DNA from: Thalassospira sp.
GTDB lineage: Bacteria; Pseudomonadota; Alphaproteobacteria; Rhodospirillales; Thalassospiraceae
DNA: 42,646 nt
Direction of reading: 5' to 3'
NCBI RefSeq assembly: GCF_002709775.1
Contig: NZ_PAQR01000006.1
Coordinates: 3,451 to 46,096, forward strand
Position numbers and translations under genes: made by a program. Positions 15,570 to 22,805 of the stretch are shown one piece after another. The notes under the pieces are model-generated. The model was not told where the DNA came from, searched no databases, and was given only the letters and a program-made list of their open reading frames with translations. Numbering within the stretch: position 1 is the first letter of the stretch; every line of letters begins with the position of its first letter.

Positions 15570-16223
15570 CTAGCTTTGCGCCAGCTTTTCCAGCGGTGCA
15601 CGTTCAATCAGGCGGATGGTGCCGCGCGACTGTTCGATCCAGCCACGGCGCTGGAATTCCTGCAGCTGACGCGAAATCACTTCACGCGCGGTGCCCAGCT
15701 CAACAGCCAGTTTCTGATGGGTTGCGGCAACCGTTTCCTCGCCACCGGCCAGCTCGATCAGCTTGTGCGCGAGCCGGATATCAAGCTTCTGGAAGGCGAT
15801 TTCCTCGATCACCATGAACAGGTCGGTGATGCGTTTAGAATAGGCGGTAAAGACAAACTGGCGAAACTCGATCGAGTCCGAGACAAGCTTGTCAAACACC
15901 TTGCGCGGGATTGCCACCGCACGCGTTTCGGTTTCGGCAATGCCTTCGGCAGAGTAATCCTCATAGGCCAGCAGGCAGGCCGTGGTCAGAACGCAGCTTT
16001 CCCCGGCATGGACACGATAGAGCACAATTTCACGACCCGTATCGGATGTCTGTTGCACACGAACGGTGCCATCGAGCAACAGCAACAGGTTTTCTGGCGA
16101 CTTGCCCGGCCCGAAAATAACCGTGTTGGCCGGAACAGTGACGATCTTGCTTTCACCAACAAGGTAGGATCGGATGCCATCGGGCAAACGTGACAGACCC
16201 GGAAACTGGTCGATCCAACTCAA
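15570..16223 (-). CDS. Crp/Fnr-family transcription regulator with a cysteine pair in the effector pocket
   Basis: 217 aa from TTG 16223, which has AGGGGG 8 nt upstream; longer in-frame readings run into unrelated sequence. Residues 15-110 form a cyclic-nucleotide-binding-type beta roll and 140-205 a winged helix with recognition helix TAREVISRQLQEF. Its Glu181, Ser184 and Arg185 give the E-x-x-S-R pattern of FNR-type readers. The phosphate-cassette region reads GESCVLTTACLLAYEDYSA: the Arg-Ser pair that binds cAMP in Crp is absent, and the protein's only two cysteines (Cys77, Cys83) sit there. It has no Fnr iron-sulfur cysteines. It lies directly upstream of the sulfide operon and probably controls it, perhaps sensing reactive sulfur. 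The effector is inference. Confidence 0.88.
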   Translation of the reverse strand: MSWIDQFPGLSRLPDGIRSYLVGESKIVTVPANTVIFGPGKSPENLLLLLDGTVRVQQTSDTGREIVLYRVHAGESCVLTTACLLAYEDYSAEGIAETETRAVAIPRKVFDKLVSDSIEFRQFVFTAYSKRITDLFMVIEEIAFQKLDIRLAHKLIELAGGEETVAATHQKLAVELGTAREVISRQLQEFQRRGWIEQSRGTIRLIERAPLEKLAQS

Positions 16224-16256
16224 AACCTTATCCCCCTTGAAAGCATTGACTAAAAC

Positions 16257-16274
16257 TACATCACATTCGATGTA
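16257..16274 (-). promoter_or_regulatory. Perfect inverted repeat upstream of the Crp/Fnr gene
   Basis: TACATC-N6-GATGTA, a perfect 6-bp-arm, 18-bp dyad, lies 34-51 nt upstream of the TTG start of the Crp/Fnr gene. Arm length and 6-nt gap are right for a Crp/Fnr dimer, so autoregulation is possible. The sequence differs from both the Crp and FNR consensus. Confidence 0.45.
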
Positions 16275-16350
16275 AAAGGAAATTATCCCGGATGCAACTG
16301 TACTTTGGAATATTTCCGAAAATGCAGCCCCCGCCTTACCACACGACAAA

Positions 16351-16382
16351 CATATAAAAACGGGCAGCAATTTGCTGCCCGT
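16351..16382 (-). terminator. Intrinsic terminator of the VOC gene
   Basis: Perfect 11-bp arms (16360-16370 with 16372-16382), with the central AATTT forming the loop, are followed on the minus strand by TTTTTATATG. It lies 26 nt past the VOC stop codon and upstream of the Crp/Fnr promoter. Confidence 0.88.
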
Positions 16383-16407
16383 GTATGAATTCTTAGGGGG
16401 ATGCGCC

Positions 16408-16854
16408 CTACTCGGCTTTTGGCGGTGGAAGGCGAAGATTACCTGCCTCGTCAATTTCCCAGAACGGATTAAACGCCACTTCCCAGGCATGACCATCGGG
16501 ATCACGGAAATAGCCGGAATAGCCACCCCAGAAAACCTTTTCGGCCGGCTTCTGGATTTTGGCCCCGGCCTTTTTGGCCTCTGCCATGACCTGATCGACT
16601 TCTTCTTCGCTGCGCGCATTATAGGCCAATGTCAGCCCGGCGAAGCTTGCACCGGTATCATCATCGAACTTGCCATCTTCCTTAAGCGCATCGCGCCCGA
16701 ACAGGCCAAGAGCAAGTCCGTTGGAGAGCTGGTAAAACACCACCTGCCCTTCGACCATTTCGGTCATTTGCCAGCCCAGCCCGTCTTCATAAAACCGACG
16801 GGACCGATCCAGATCCGCAACACCCAGAGTAATCAGCGAAACACGTTGATCCAA
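16408..16854 (-). CDS. VOC (glyoxalase/bleomycin-resistance fold) family protein
   Basis: 148 aa with the paired beta-alpha-beta-beta-beta modules of the vicinal oxygen chelate superfamily. The first module begins VSLITLGVADLDRSRRFYEDGLGW, and the end of the second carries GYSGYFRDPDGHAWEVAFNP, including the metal-ligand-type glutamate. Members act as dioxygenases, isomerases or drug-binding proteins, and this sequence does not say which. The start is a TTG at 16854, preceded by AAAGGG about 10 nt away; no better start exists in frame. The gene is only 27 nt downstream of an AT-rich, foreign-looking membrane gene, so its original promoter may have been displaced or it may be read through from that gene. 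A terminator follows. Confidence 0.86.
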   Translation of the reverse strand: MDQRVSLITLGVADLDRSRRFYEDGLGWQMTEMVEGQVVFYQLSNGLALGLFGRDALKEDGKFDDDTGASFAGLTLAYNARSEEEVDQVMAEAKKAGAKIQKPAEKVFWGGYSGYFRDPDGHAWEVAFNPFWEIDEAGNLRLPPPKAE

Positions 16855-16881
16855 CCTTGCACCCTTTCAAGAAAGATAGCC

Positions 16882-17970
16882 TTACTCAGGCACCTTGTGT
16901 TTCTCTTGCAATTTCCATTCTGCAAAATGCTTGGCGTCAAAACTATCCAACGAATGGGCATTATCAGAAATGAATTTTCTCAATCTCAAATTCCATGCCA
17001 CTTTAGCCACGATGTAAGAGAATACAAATACGCCAAAAATTATAGCTCCGACGTAAAAGTATTCCAAGTTACCCGAAATGCCCAATACATATAAAATTGC
17101 ACCAGAACACACACTAAACATCAAAAATGATAACAATAGAAACTTTCTAAATTTAGGCCTCTCCCTCCACAAAACCGACGAACAACAGTAATCCTCAAAA
17201 ACCTTCCCTCCAATATTCTCTACATAATCATAAAAATTATTGTAGTACTGAATATAAGGTAGAGGAACTTTTTGCAAAACGACCATAGCAACAAAGCACA
17301 AGGTACAGCAAATCGCATACACAATAACAACGTAATTAAAAACCCCATCAATAGAAGGGTATTTTATTATATTAAAAATAATATATATTTGAGAAAATAA
17401 ATAAATTCCAATGTAAAAAACAACAAATAATATTAAAAATATACCCATAAATGGGAATATTACTGAAACTGGGGACACCAAGAAAAGTTGCCCCCTAAAA
17501 AAACCTGGAGTTCGGTCAACTCCAAACATATTTCCAGGAACCAAACCCTCAACAACTCTTGATTCCTCCTCTCCTCTATCCCAAATATACATTTTCCTTA
17601 AAGCATTAATCAAAATACCAGTATTCATAGATAGAAAAGATGAGGCAACTAAAACAGAATAAGCTACAAAAACCGATACTTCCTTTACAGATGCCAAGTT
17701 TTTAGAGGAAATTTCCAAAATAGAAATATCCTTCTCAGGAAAATACAAACCAACGAAAAGAAAAATATTCAACATAAAACTAAAATTCATAAACCAGAAA
17801 GATCTTGTTTCCAACGTGGACAACCTTTCTCTCATATCTCCAACAATTCTCCGATGCTCCTCCTCAGATAAGGACATTCTTTTATAGCTATCGACGATGT
17901 TATCGGAACGCACGCTAGTCATCGTTTCCCAACGAATTACGCTCAAGCTCAAGTAATCGTAGTTTTTCAC
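16882..17970 (-). CDS. AT-rich six-helix membrane protein of unknown function
   Basis: 362 aa from GTG 17970, chosen for the AGGGG ribosome site 8 nt upstream; earlier GTG 18003 and ATG 17991 lack one. I do not recognise the family. A cytoplasmic-looking N-terminus (about 1-60, with a helical MSLSEEEHRRIVGDMRERL segment) precedes about six membrane helices in three hairpins, near residues 58-77, 100-121, 168-197, 216-236, 284-305 and 309-331; an 'ENIGGKVFEDYCCSS' stretch lies between the fourth and fifth helices. Base composition is far lower in GC than any neighbour (11 G/C of 60 in 17341-17400), and codons favour A/T, strong signs of horizontal acquisition. No integrase, repeat or tRNA marks its borders. 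It could be an orphan defence or stress membrane protein, but nothing proves that. Confidence 0.8.
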   Translation of the reverse strand: MKNYDYLSLSVIRWETMTSVRSDNIVDSYKRMSLSEEEHRRIVGDMRERLSTLETRSFWFMNFSFMLNIFLFVGLYFPEKDISILEISSKNLASVKEVSVFVAYSVLVASSFLSMNTGILINALRKMYIWDRGEEESRVVEGLVPGNMFGVDRTPGFFRGQLFLVSPVSVIFPFMGIFLILFVVFYIGIYLFSQIYIIFNIIKYPSIDGVFNYVVIVYAICCTLCFVAMVVLQKVPLPYIQYYNNFYDYVENIGGKVFEDYCCSSVLWRERPKFRKFLLLSFLMFSVCSGAILYVLGISGNLEYFYVGAIIFGVFVFSYIVAKVAWNLRLRKFISDNAHSLDSFDAKHFAEWKLQEKHKVPE

Positions 17971-18373
17971 TTTTATATCCCCTGAGACCATATTGCGGCA
18001 CACACGCCAACCAGCACGAGATTAACATAGCGCACTACCCACGCCGAGCATGGACTCGGCCCATCTTGCAATTTCGCATCGCAACAGAAGCGCAATTTTA
18101 TTGCGCGCAAATCGGTACCGGAATAAGTAAATAATAAGTTGCCCTTACGTCAACAGATGCAATCAGGCGTTTTGCATAGTGCAATGCGAGTTCGTTTTGA
18201 AAAAAGGTCAGTATTTATTACCATTTCAGGATCAGGCATGGGTCCCGCAATCCCAACCTGACAGATAATTTACAGGTCATACCGAAACACTGCGCCAACA
18301 CCCATATCAATAAAAGCAGTGCATAGGGCCCGAAATGACCCCGCATATCAGAGAGATCCGAGGGAGACCGGTC
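17971..18373. promoter_or_regulatory. Divergent promoter region with a cluster of GCAA/TTGC half-sites
   Basis: This 403-nt region has no gene that I can support. Between 18066 and 18184 the 4-mers GCAA or TTGC occur nine times, about one expected by chance. They include perfect inverted repeats GCGCAAT-TTT-ATTGCGC (18090-18106) and TTGCA-TAG-TGCAA (18172-18184). The array lies about 190-310 nt before the indolepyruvate oxidoreductase start and looks like a multimeric regulator site (an Lrp/AsnC-type protein would be one candidate). Confidence 0.45.
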
Positions 18374-21300
18374 ATGGCACAACAATTGGCGGCAGTTCAA
18401 CTCGACGATAAATATACGCTTGAGGAAGGCCGGGTTTACCTTACAGGCATTCAGGCGCTGGTGCGCCTGCCCCTGATGCAGCGCCAGCTTGATGCGCGCG
18501 CGGGCCTTAATACCGCCGGCTGCATTTCCGGTTACCGTGGATCGCCACTGGGCGGACTTGATCAGCAGCTTTGGCGGGCGAAGAAATTCCTGACCAAACA
18601 GCAGATCGAATTCCAGGCCGGGGTCAATGAAGACCTTGCCGCCACCGTCGTCTGGGGCAGCCAGCAGGTCAATATGTACAAGGATGCCAAATATGATGGC
18701 GTCTTTGGCATGTGGTACGGCAAGGGTCCGGGGGTTGACCGGTCCGGTGACGTGTTCAAGCATGCCAACCATGCCGGCACGTCCAAACATGGTGGGGTTC
18801 TGGTTTTGGCGGGTGATGACCATTCCTGCAAATCATCGACCCTGCCCCATCAAACTGAGTATGCCTTTATCGATGCGCAGATCCCGGTCCTGAACCCGTC
18901 GGGTGTGCAGGATATTCTTGATTACGGTCTGCATGGCTGGGCGATGAGCCGCTATTCCGGGTGCTGGGTGGCGATGAAAACCATTGCCGAAACGGTTGAA
19001 AGCTCGGCCGCAGCCGATGTCGCACCGGATCGTATCGTTCCTGTCATCCCGACCGATTTCGACATGCCCGAGGGCGGCCTGCATATCCGCTGGCCCGATA
19101 CGCCCAAGGAGCAGGAACATCGCCTGATGAAATACAAGCTTTATGCCGCACTGGCATATGCGCGGGCGAACAAGCTTAATAAAACCGTGATCGACAGCCC
19201 GAATGCGCGGCTTGGCATCATTACCACCGGCAAGGCGTATCTCGATGTCATGCAGGCCTTCGATGACCTTGGCATTTCCGAAGAAGACGCCGCCAAGATC
19301 GGCATTCGCGTGCTTAAGGTCGGGATGAGTTGGCCGCTCAACCGGGATGACGTGCGCGAATTCGCCATGGGGCTGGAAGAAATCATCGTGGTTGAGGAAA
19401 AGCGCGCGGTGATGGAAAACCAGGTCAAGGAGCAGCTTTATAACTGGCGCGAAGATGTCCGCCCGACCGTGATCGGCAAGTTCGATGAAAAAGGCGAATG
19501 GATCCTGCCATCCATGGATGAGCTGACCCCGGCCCGTGTTGCCGTGGTTTTGGCCGAGCGCATCAAGCGGTTCTATGACAGCCCCGCCATTCATGAACGC
19601 ATTGACTGGCTGGCCGAAAAGGAACGCGAAATCGCCGAACCGCGCCCGGATGTGGCCCGTATTCCGTGGTTCTGCCCGGGTTGCCCGCATAACAGTTCGA
19701 CCAAGGTGCCTGATGGCAGCCGTGCGATGGCCGGGATTGGCTGTCATTATATGGTCAACTGGATGGATCGCTCGACCGAGACATTCACCCATATGGGCGG
19801 CGAAGGTGCGACCTGGATCGGTCAGGCGCCGTTTACCGAGACCAAGCACGTCTTCCAGAACCTGGGCGACGGCACCTATTACCATTCAGGATCGCTTGCG
19901 GTGCGTGCCGCCGTCGCATCGGGTGTGAACATCACCTATAAGATCCTGTTCAACGATGCGGTTGCCATGACCGGCGGACAGCCGGTTGATGGCCCGCTGA
20001 CCGTGCCGCAGATCACGCGCCAGATGTATGACGAAGGCGCCAAACGCATCATCGTTTTGTCCGACGAGCCCGATAAATATCCGATGGGATCGGAATTTGC
20101 GCCGGGGGTTGATATCCGCCATCGCGATACGCTTGATGACACCCAAACGGAACTGCGCCAGATCGAAGGTGTTTCGATCCTGATCTTTGATCAGACCTGT
20201 GCCGCGGAAAAACGCCGCCGTCGCAAGCGCAAGCTGATGGTTGATCCGCCCAAGCGTGTATTCATCAATGATCTGGTCTGTGAAGGCTGTGGTGATTGTG
20301 GTGAACAATCCAACTGCCTTGCCGTTGTGCCGGTCGAAACCGAATTTGGCCGCAAACGCGCGATCGATCAGTCAGCGTGCAACAAGGATTTCTCGTGCCT
20401 TAAGGGCTTCTGCCCGAGCTTTGTCACCATCGAAGGTGGCGAACTTCGCAAACCCGATGCAGCAGCCAAGGGTGACACCGGCACGGACGCCGTGTTTGCC
20501 AGCCTGCCGCGCCCGACCCTGCCCGCGATTGATGATCCTTGGTCGGTCCTGATCACCGGTGTTGGCGGCACGGGTGTTGTCACCATTGGCGCGTTGCTTG
20601 GCATGGCCGCCCACATTGAGGGCAAGGGCATTGTCGGTCTTGATATGGCGGGCCTTGCCCAGAAAGGCGGGGCTGTCGTCAGCCATATCCGCTTTGCCAA
20701 TGATCAGAACAAGCTGCATGCCGCGCGCATTCCGGCCGGCGAAGCCAATGTGGTTCTGGGCTGTGACCTTCTGGTCGCGGCAAGCTACGAAGGGCTTGCC
20801 AAGATGCGCCGCAACTTTACCCAGGCGGTGATCAATACACATGAAACCGTCACCGGCGCCTTTACCCATAACCCGGACTTCGAGCTTAAAACCAACGAGC
20901 ACATGAAGGTCATCAATGATGCCTGTGGTGCCGATGGTGTCCATTTTGTCGAAGGCAGCGACATTGCCACCCGTCTGATGGGCAATTCGATTGCGACCAA
21001 CCTGTTCATGCTAGGTGTTGCCTGGCAGCGCGGCCTGATCCCGATCAGTGAAGAAGCGCTGATGCAGGCAATTGAGCTTAATGGCGTGTCGATTGACATG
21101 AACAAGCAGTCCTTCCATTGGGGACGCCTGTATGCCCATGAGCGCAACCGCGTGATTGACGTCGTCGGCCCGAACGAGGCCGAAGCCCATCCGATCGCGA
21201 CCGAGCTTTCCGACATCATCGCCAAACGCCGTGCGTTCCTGACCGATTATCAGAACGCGGCCTATGCCGATCGCTTTAGCGCCCTTGTCGATAAGGTCGC

Positions 21301-21859
21301 AACGGCAGAAAAACGCCTTGGTGACGCGGATGATCTGGCCCGGTCAGTTGCGAAATATTACTTTAAACTGCTGGCCTATAAGGACGAGTATGAAGTCGCA
21401 CGTCTTTATACCGACCCGGCCTTCATCAAAAAGGTCACCCAGACATTTACGGGTGATTACAAGATCAACTTCCATCTGGCACCGCCGTCACTGGCCAATG
21501 CCGATCCGGAAACCGGCAAACCGCAGAAATCGGTCTATGGTCCGTGGATGATGTCGGCCTTCCGGGTGCTGGCAAAGATGAAGTTCCTGCGCGGCACCAA
21601 GCTTGATCCGTTTGGCCGCAACCCGGAACGCCAGATCGAACGCCAGTTGATCACCGATTACGAAAAACTGGTGACCGAAGTGATTGACGGGCTCACCCAC
21701 GACAATGCCCGCATCGCCAAAGCGTTGCTCGCCCTGCCCGAACACATTCGCGGTTACGGCCACGTCAAGGAAGAACACATCGAAAAGGCCAAGGCACGCG
21801 AAGCCGAACTGCTTGAACAGTTCCGCAACCCGCCCGAACACCTTAAGGCGGCGGAATAA
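18374..21859 (+). CDS. Indolepyruvate:ferredoxin oxidoreductase, single-chain (IorA-IorB fusion type)
   Basis: About 1161 aa. It oxidatively decarboxylates aryl- or branched-chain 2-oxo acids to acyl-CoA and reduces ferredoxin, in aromatic amino-acid breakdown. Order of domains: N-terminal TPP-pyrimidine half (1-400); TPP-binding half with FCPGCPHNSS (Cys434, Cys437), GIGCHYM (Cys457) and FNDAVAMTGGQP; a cysteine cluster from Cys636 (CEGCGDCGEQSNC, then CNKDFSCLKGFC) for iron-sulfur centres; the gamma domain starting VLITGVGGTGVVTIGALLG (about 724-742); and a C-terminal extension typical of the fused bacterial form. ATG 18374 has AGGGAG 7 nt upstream; ATG 18335 does not. It is alone in its unit, with a terminator behind and a half-site array ahead. 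Confidence 0.94.
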   Translation: MAQQLAAVQLDDKYTLEEGRVYLTGIQALVRLPLMQRQLDARAGLNTAGCISGYRGSPLGGLDQQLWRAKKFLTKQQIEFQAGVNEDLAATVVWGSQQVNMYKDAKYDGVFGMWYGKGPGVDRSGDVFKHANHAGTSKHGGVLVLAGDDHSCKSSTLPHQTEYAFIDAQIPVLNPSGVQDILDYGLHGWAMSRYSGCWVAMKTIAETVESSAAADVAPDRIVPVIPTDFDMPEGGLHIRWPDTPKEQEHRLMKYKLYAALAYARANKLNKTVIDSPNARLGIITTGKAYLDVMQAFDDLGISEEDAAKIGIRVLKVGMSWPLNRDDVREFAMGLEEIIVVEEKRAVMENQVKEQLYNWREDVRPTVIGKFDEKGEWILPSMDELTPARVAVVLAERIKRFYDSPAIHERIDWLAEKEREIAEPRPDVARIPWFCPGCPHNSSTKVPDGSRAMAGIGCHYMVNWMDRSTETFTHMGGEGATWIGQAPFTETKHVFQNLGDGTYYHSGSLAVRAAVASGVNITYKILFNDAVAMTGGQPVDGPLTVPQITRQMYDEGAKRIIVLSDEPDKYPMGSEFAPGVDIRHRDTLDDTQTELRQIEGVSILIFDQTCAAEKRRRRKRKLMVDPPKRVFINDLVCEGCGDCGEQSNCLAVVPVETEFGRKRAIDQSACNKDFSCLKGFCPSFVTIEGGELRKPDAAAKGDTGTDAVFASLPRPTLPAIDDPWSVLITGVGGTGVVTIGALLGMAAHIEGKGIVGLDMAGLAQKGGAVVSHIRFANDQNKLHAARIPAGEANVVLGCDLLVAASYEGLAKMRRNFTQAVINTHETVTGAFTHNPDFELKTNEHMKVINDACGADGVHFVEGSDIATRLMGNSIATNLFMLGVAWQRGLIPISEEALMQAIELNGVSIDMNKQSFHWGRLYAHERNRVIDVVGPNEAEAHPIATELSDIIAKRRAFLTDYQNAAYADRFSALVDKVATAEKRLGDADDLARSVAKYYFKLLAYKDEYEVARLYTDPAFIKKVTQTFTGDYKINFHLAPPSLANADPETGKPQKSVYGPWMMSAFRVLAKMKFLRGTKLDPFGRNPERQIERQLITDYEKLVTEVIDGLTHDNARIAKALLALPEHIRGYGHVKEEHIEKAKAREAELLEQFRNPPEHLKAAE

Positions 21860-21880
21860 TCCCGCGTACCTCTAACATCA

Positions 21881-21907
21881 AAGGCCCCGGAAATTCCGGG
21901 GCCTTTT
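21881..21907. terminator. Terminator after the indolepyruvate oxidoreductase gene
   Basis: A 10-bp stem (21881-21890 with 21896-21905), 5-nt loop and TTTT tail. The gene on the right, mmcB, converges on it and may use it in reverse, where the tail is weaker (TTTGATG). Confidence 0.9.
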
Positions 21908-21921
21908 CCTATACCGTGCTG

Positions 21922-22368
21922 TCAGGAAACGAAGATTGGGTCCTTGCCATCCCCGCGCAGGCGGGCTGCGGCGGGCTGCCCAAACGAAATCAGAAGCTTC
22001 TTTCGACGCGCCGCGGAAAGCTTATTTTCGGGACTTGGACGGATGATAGCGGCTTCGAACCGGTCTGCGACGATCAGCCCGACATCTTCGGGGATCAGGT
22101 CCTTGGGAAAGTGCATCGGCACAGCAAAGAAGAACCGGTCGCAGTAATCGAGATAGCTTTGCCATTTCTGATCAACCCGGAAATCCTCGACCGATGATTT
22201 GACTTCTACCGCCCATAGCTCGCCTTTTGGCCCAAGGGCAAGCACATCAAGCCTGCGGCCATTACCCAGACGAAGCTCCGTCAGACAGGCAATCTGATGA
22301 TGATATAAAAGCCGACAGACACCTTCGGTGACCTCGGATGTGATTTCAGGGCGGGATGCGTTTGTCAT
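21922..22368 (-). CDS. mmcB: MmcB-family putative DNA-repair nuclease
   Basis: 148 aa with a PD-(D/E)XK nuclease core: Glu31, then RRLDVLAL with Asp41, then WAVEVKSS with Glu55 and Lys57, followed by the SYLDYCDRFFFAVP strand. In Caulobacter MmcB belongs to the DNA-damage response and mitomycin C resistance. Here no alphaproteobacterial LexA box (GTTC-N7-GTTC) is visible upstream, and no imuABC genes are in view. The ribosome site before ATG 22368 is weak. It is 18 nt from its neighbour's terminator, so it probably has its own promoter in a very small gap or is read through from gapR. The C-terminal residues are basic (RRKKLL). Confidence 0.88.
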   Translation of the reverse strand: MTNASRPEITSEVTEGVCRLLYHHQIACLTELRLGNGRRLDVLALGPKGELWAVEVKSSVEDFRVDQKWQSYLDYCDRFFFAVPMHFPKDLIPEDVGLIVADRFEAAIIRPSPENKLSAARRKKLLISFGQPAAARLRGDGKDPIFVS

Positions 22369-22387
22369 GGGCCAAACTTACAAAAGC

Positions 22388-22413
22388 AAAAGCCCGCATC
22401 AAAGCGGGCTTTT
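22388..22413 (-). terminator. Intrinsic terminator of gapR
   Basis: A 10-bp stem (22388-22397 with 22404-22413), 6-nt loop; on the minus strand it runs into TTTTGCTTTTG. It lies just downstream of the gapR stop and upstream of mmcB. Confidence 0.85.
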
Positions 22414-22446
22414 GGTATTCACGTCCAGTCTGCTGACAGGGTGCTG

Positions 22447-22692
22447 TCAGCTCATGCCCAGCGCACGTTTGTAGACTTCCAGGATTTCTTCCTGTTCGGT
22501 GCGTTCGTGGTCTTCCATTTTGCGCAGACGAATGATCTGGCGCAGGATTTTCACGTCATAGCCAAGCGCCTTGGCTTCGCCGTAGACTTCCTTGATATCA
22601 GCCATCAGGTTGGCTTTTTCTTCTTCAAGGCGTTCGATACGCTCGACATAACTCGCAAGCTGATCGGCTGCGATACCACCGACTTCGGTCAT
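22447..22692 (-). CDS. gapR: GapR-family (DUF2312) nucleoid-associated protein
   Basis: 81 aa from ATG 22692, which has GGAG 8 nt upstream (an in-frame GTG at 22719 would add nine residues). The sequence is a helical, charged DUF2312 protein: QLASYVERIERLEEEKANL, IKEVYGEAKALGYDVK and RKMEDHERTEQEEILEVYKRAL follow the Caulobacter GapR pattern closely. GapR tetramers clamp AT-rich, overtwisted DNA ahead of replication and transcription forks and help topoisomerases. The single gene is near mmcB, another genome-maintenance gene, but a terminator lies between. High confidence in family; the role is taken from Caulobacter. Confidence 0.93.
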   Translation of the reverse strand: MTEVGGIAADQLASYVERIERLEEEKANLMADIKEVYGEAKALGYDVKILRQIIRLRKMEDHERTEQEEILEVYKRALGMS

Positions 22693-22805
22693 CAATTCTT
22701 CTCCGATGATGGATTGCACAGCGGATATCCGATGCGCGGAATTTCAAAGGGCCCAAACCCGTTTCGGCGCGACGATACTCAATGCATCCCTCGCTGACAA
22801 GCCCG

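Noticed and set aside
15570..16619. 349-codon version of the Crp/Fnr protein
   Set aside because: The N-terminal 130 residues overlap the VOC gene in another frame and cross a terminator; the family's length fits a start at TTG 16223.
16855..18373. Genomic island with mobility genes
   Set aside because: Only one AT-rich gene is present. I found no integrase, transposase, direct repeats or tRNA at the borders, so only acquisition of the single gene is suggested.
22369..22440. LexA (SOS) box upstream of mmcB
   Set aside because: I looked for GTTC-N7-GTTC and its complement and found none, although mmcB is LexA-controlled in Caulobacter. A control site further upstream remains possible.
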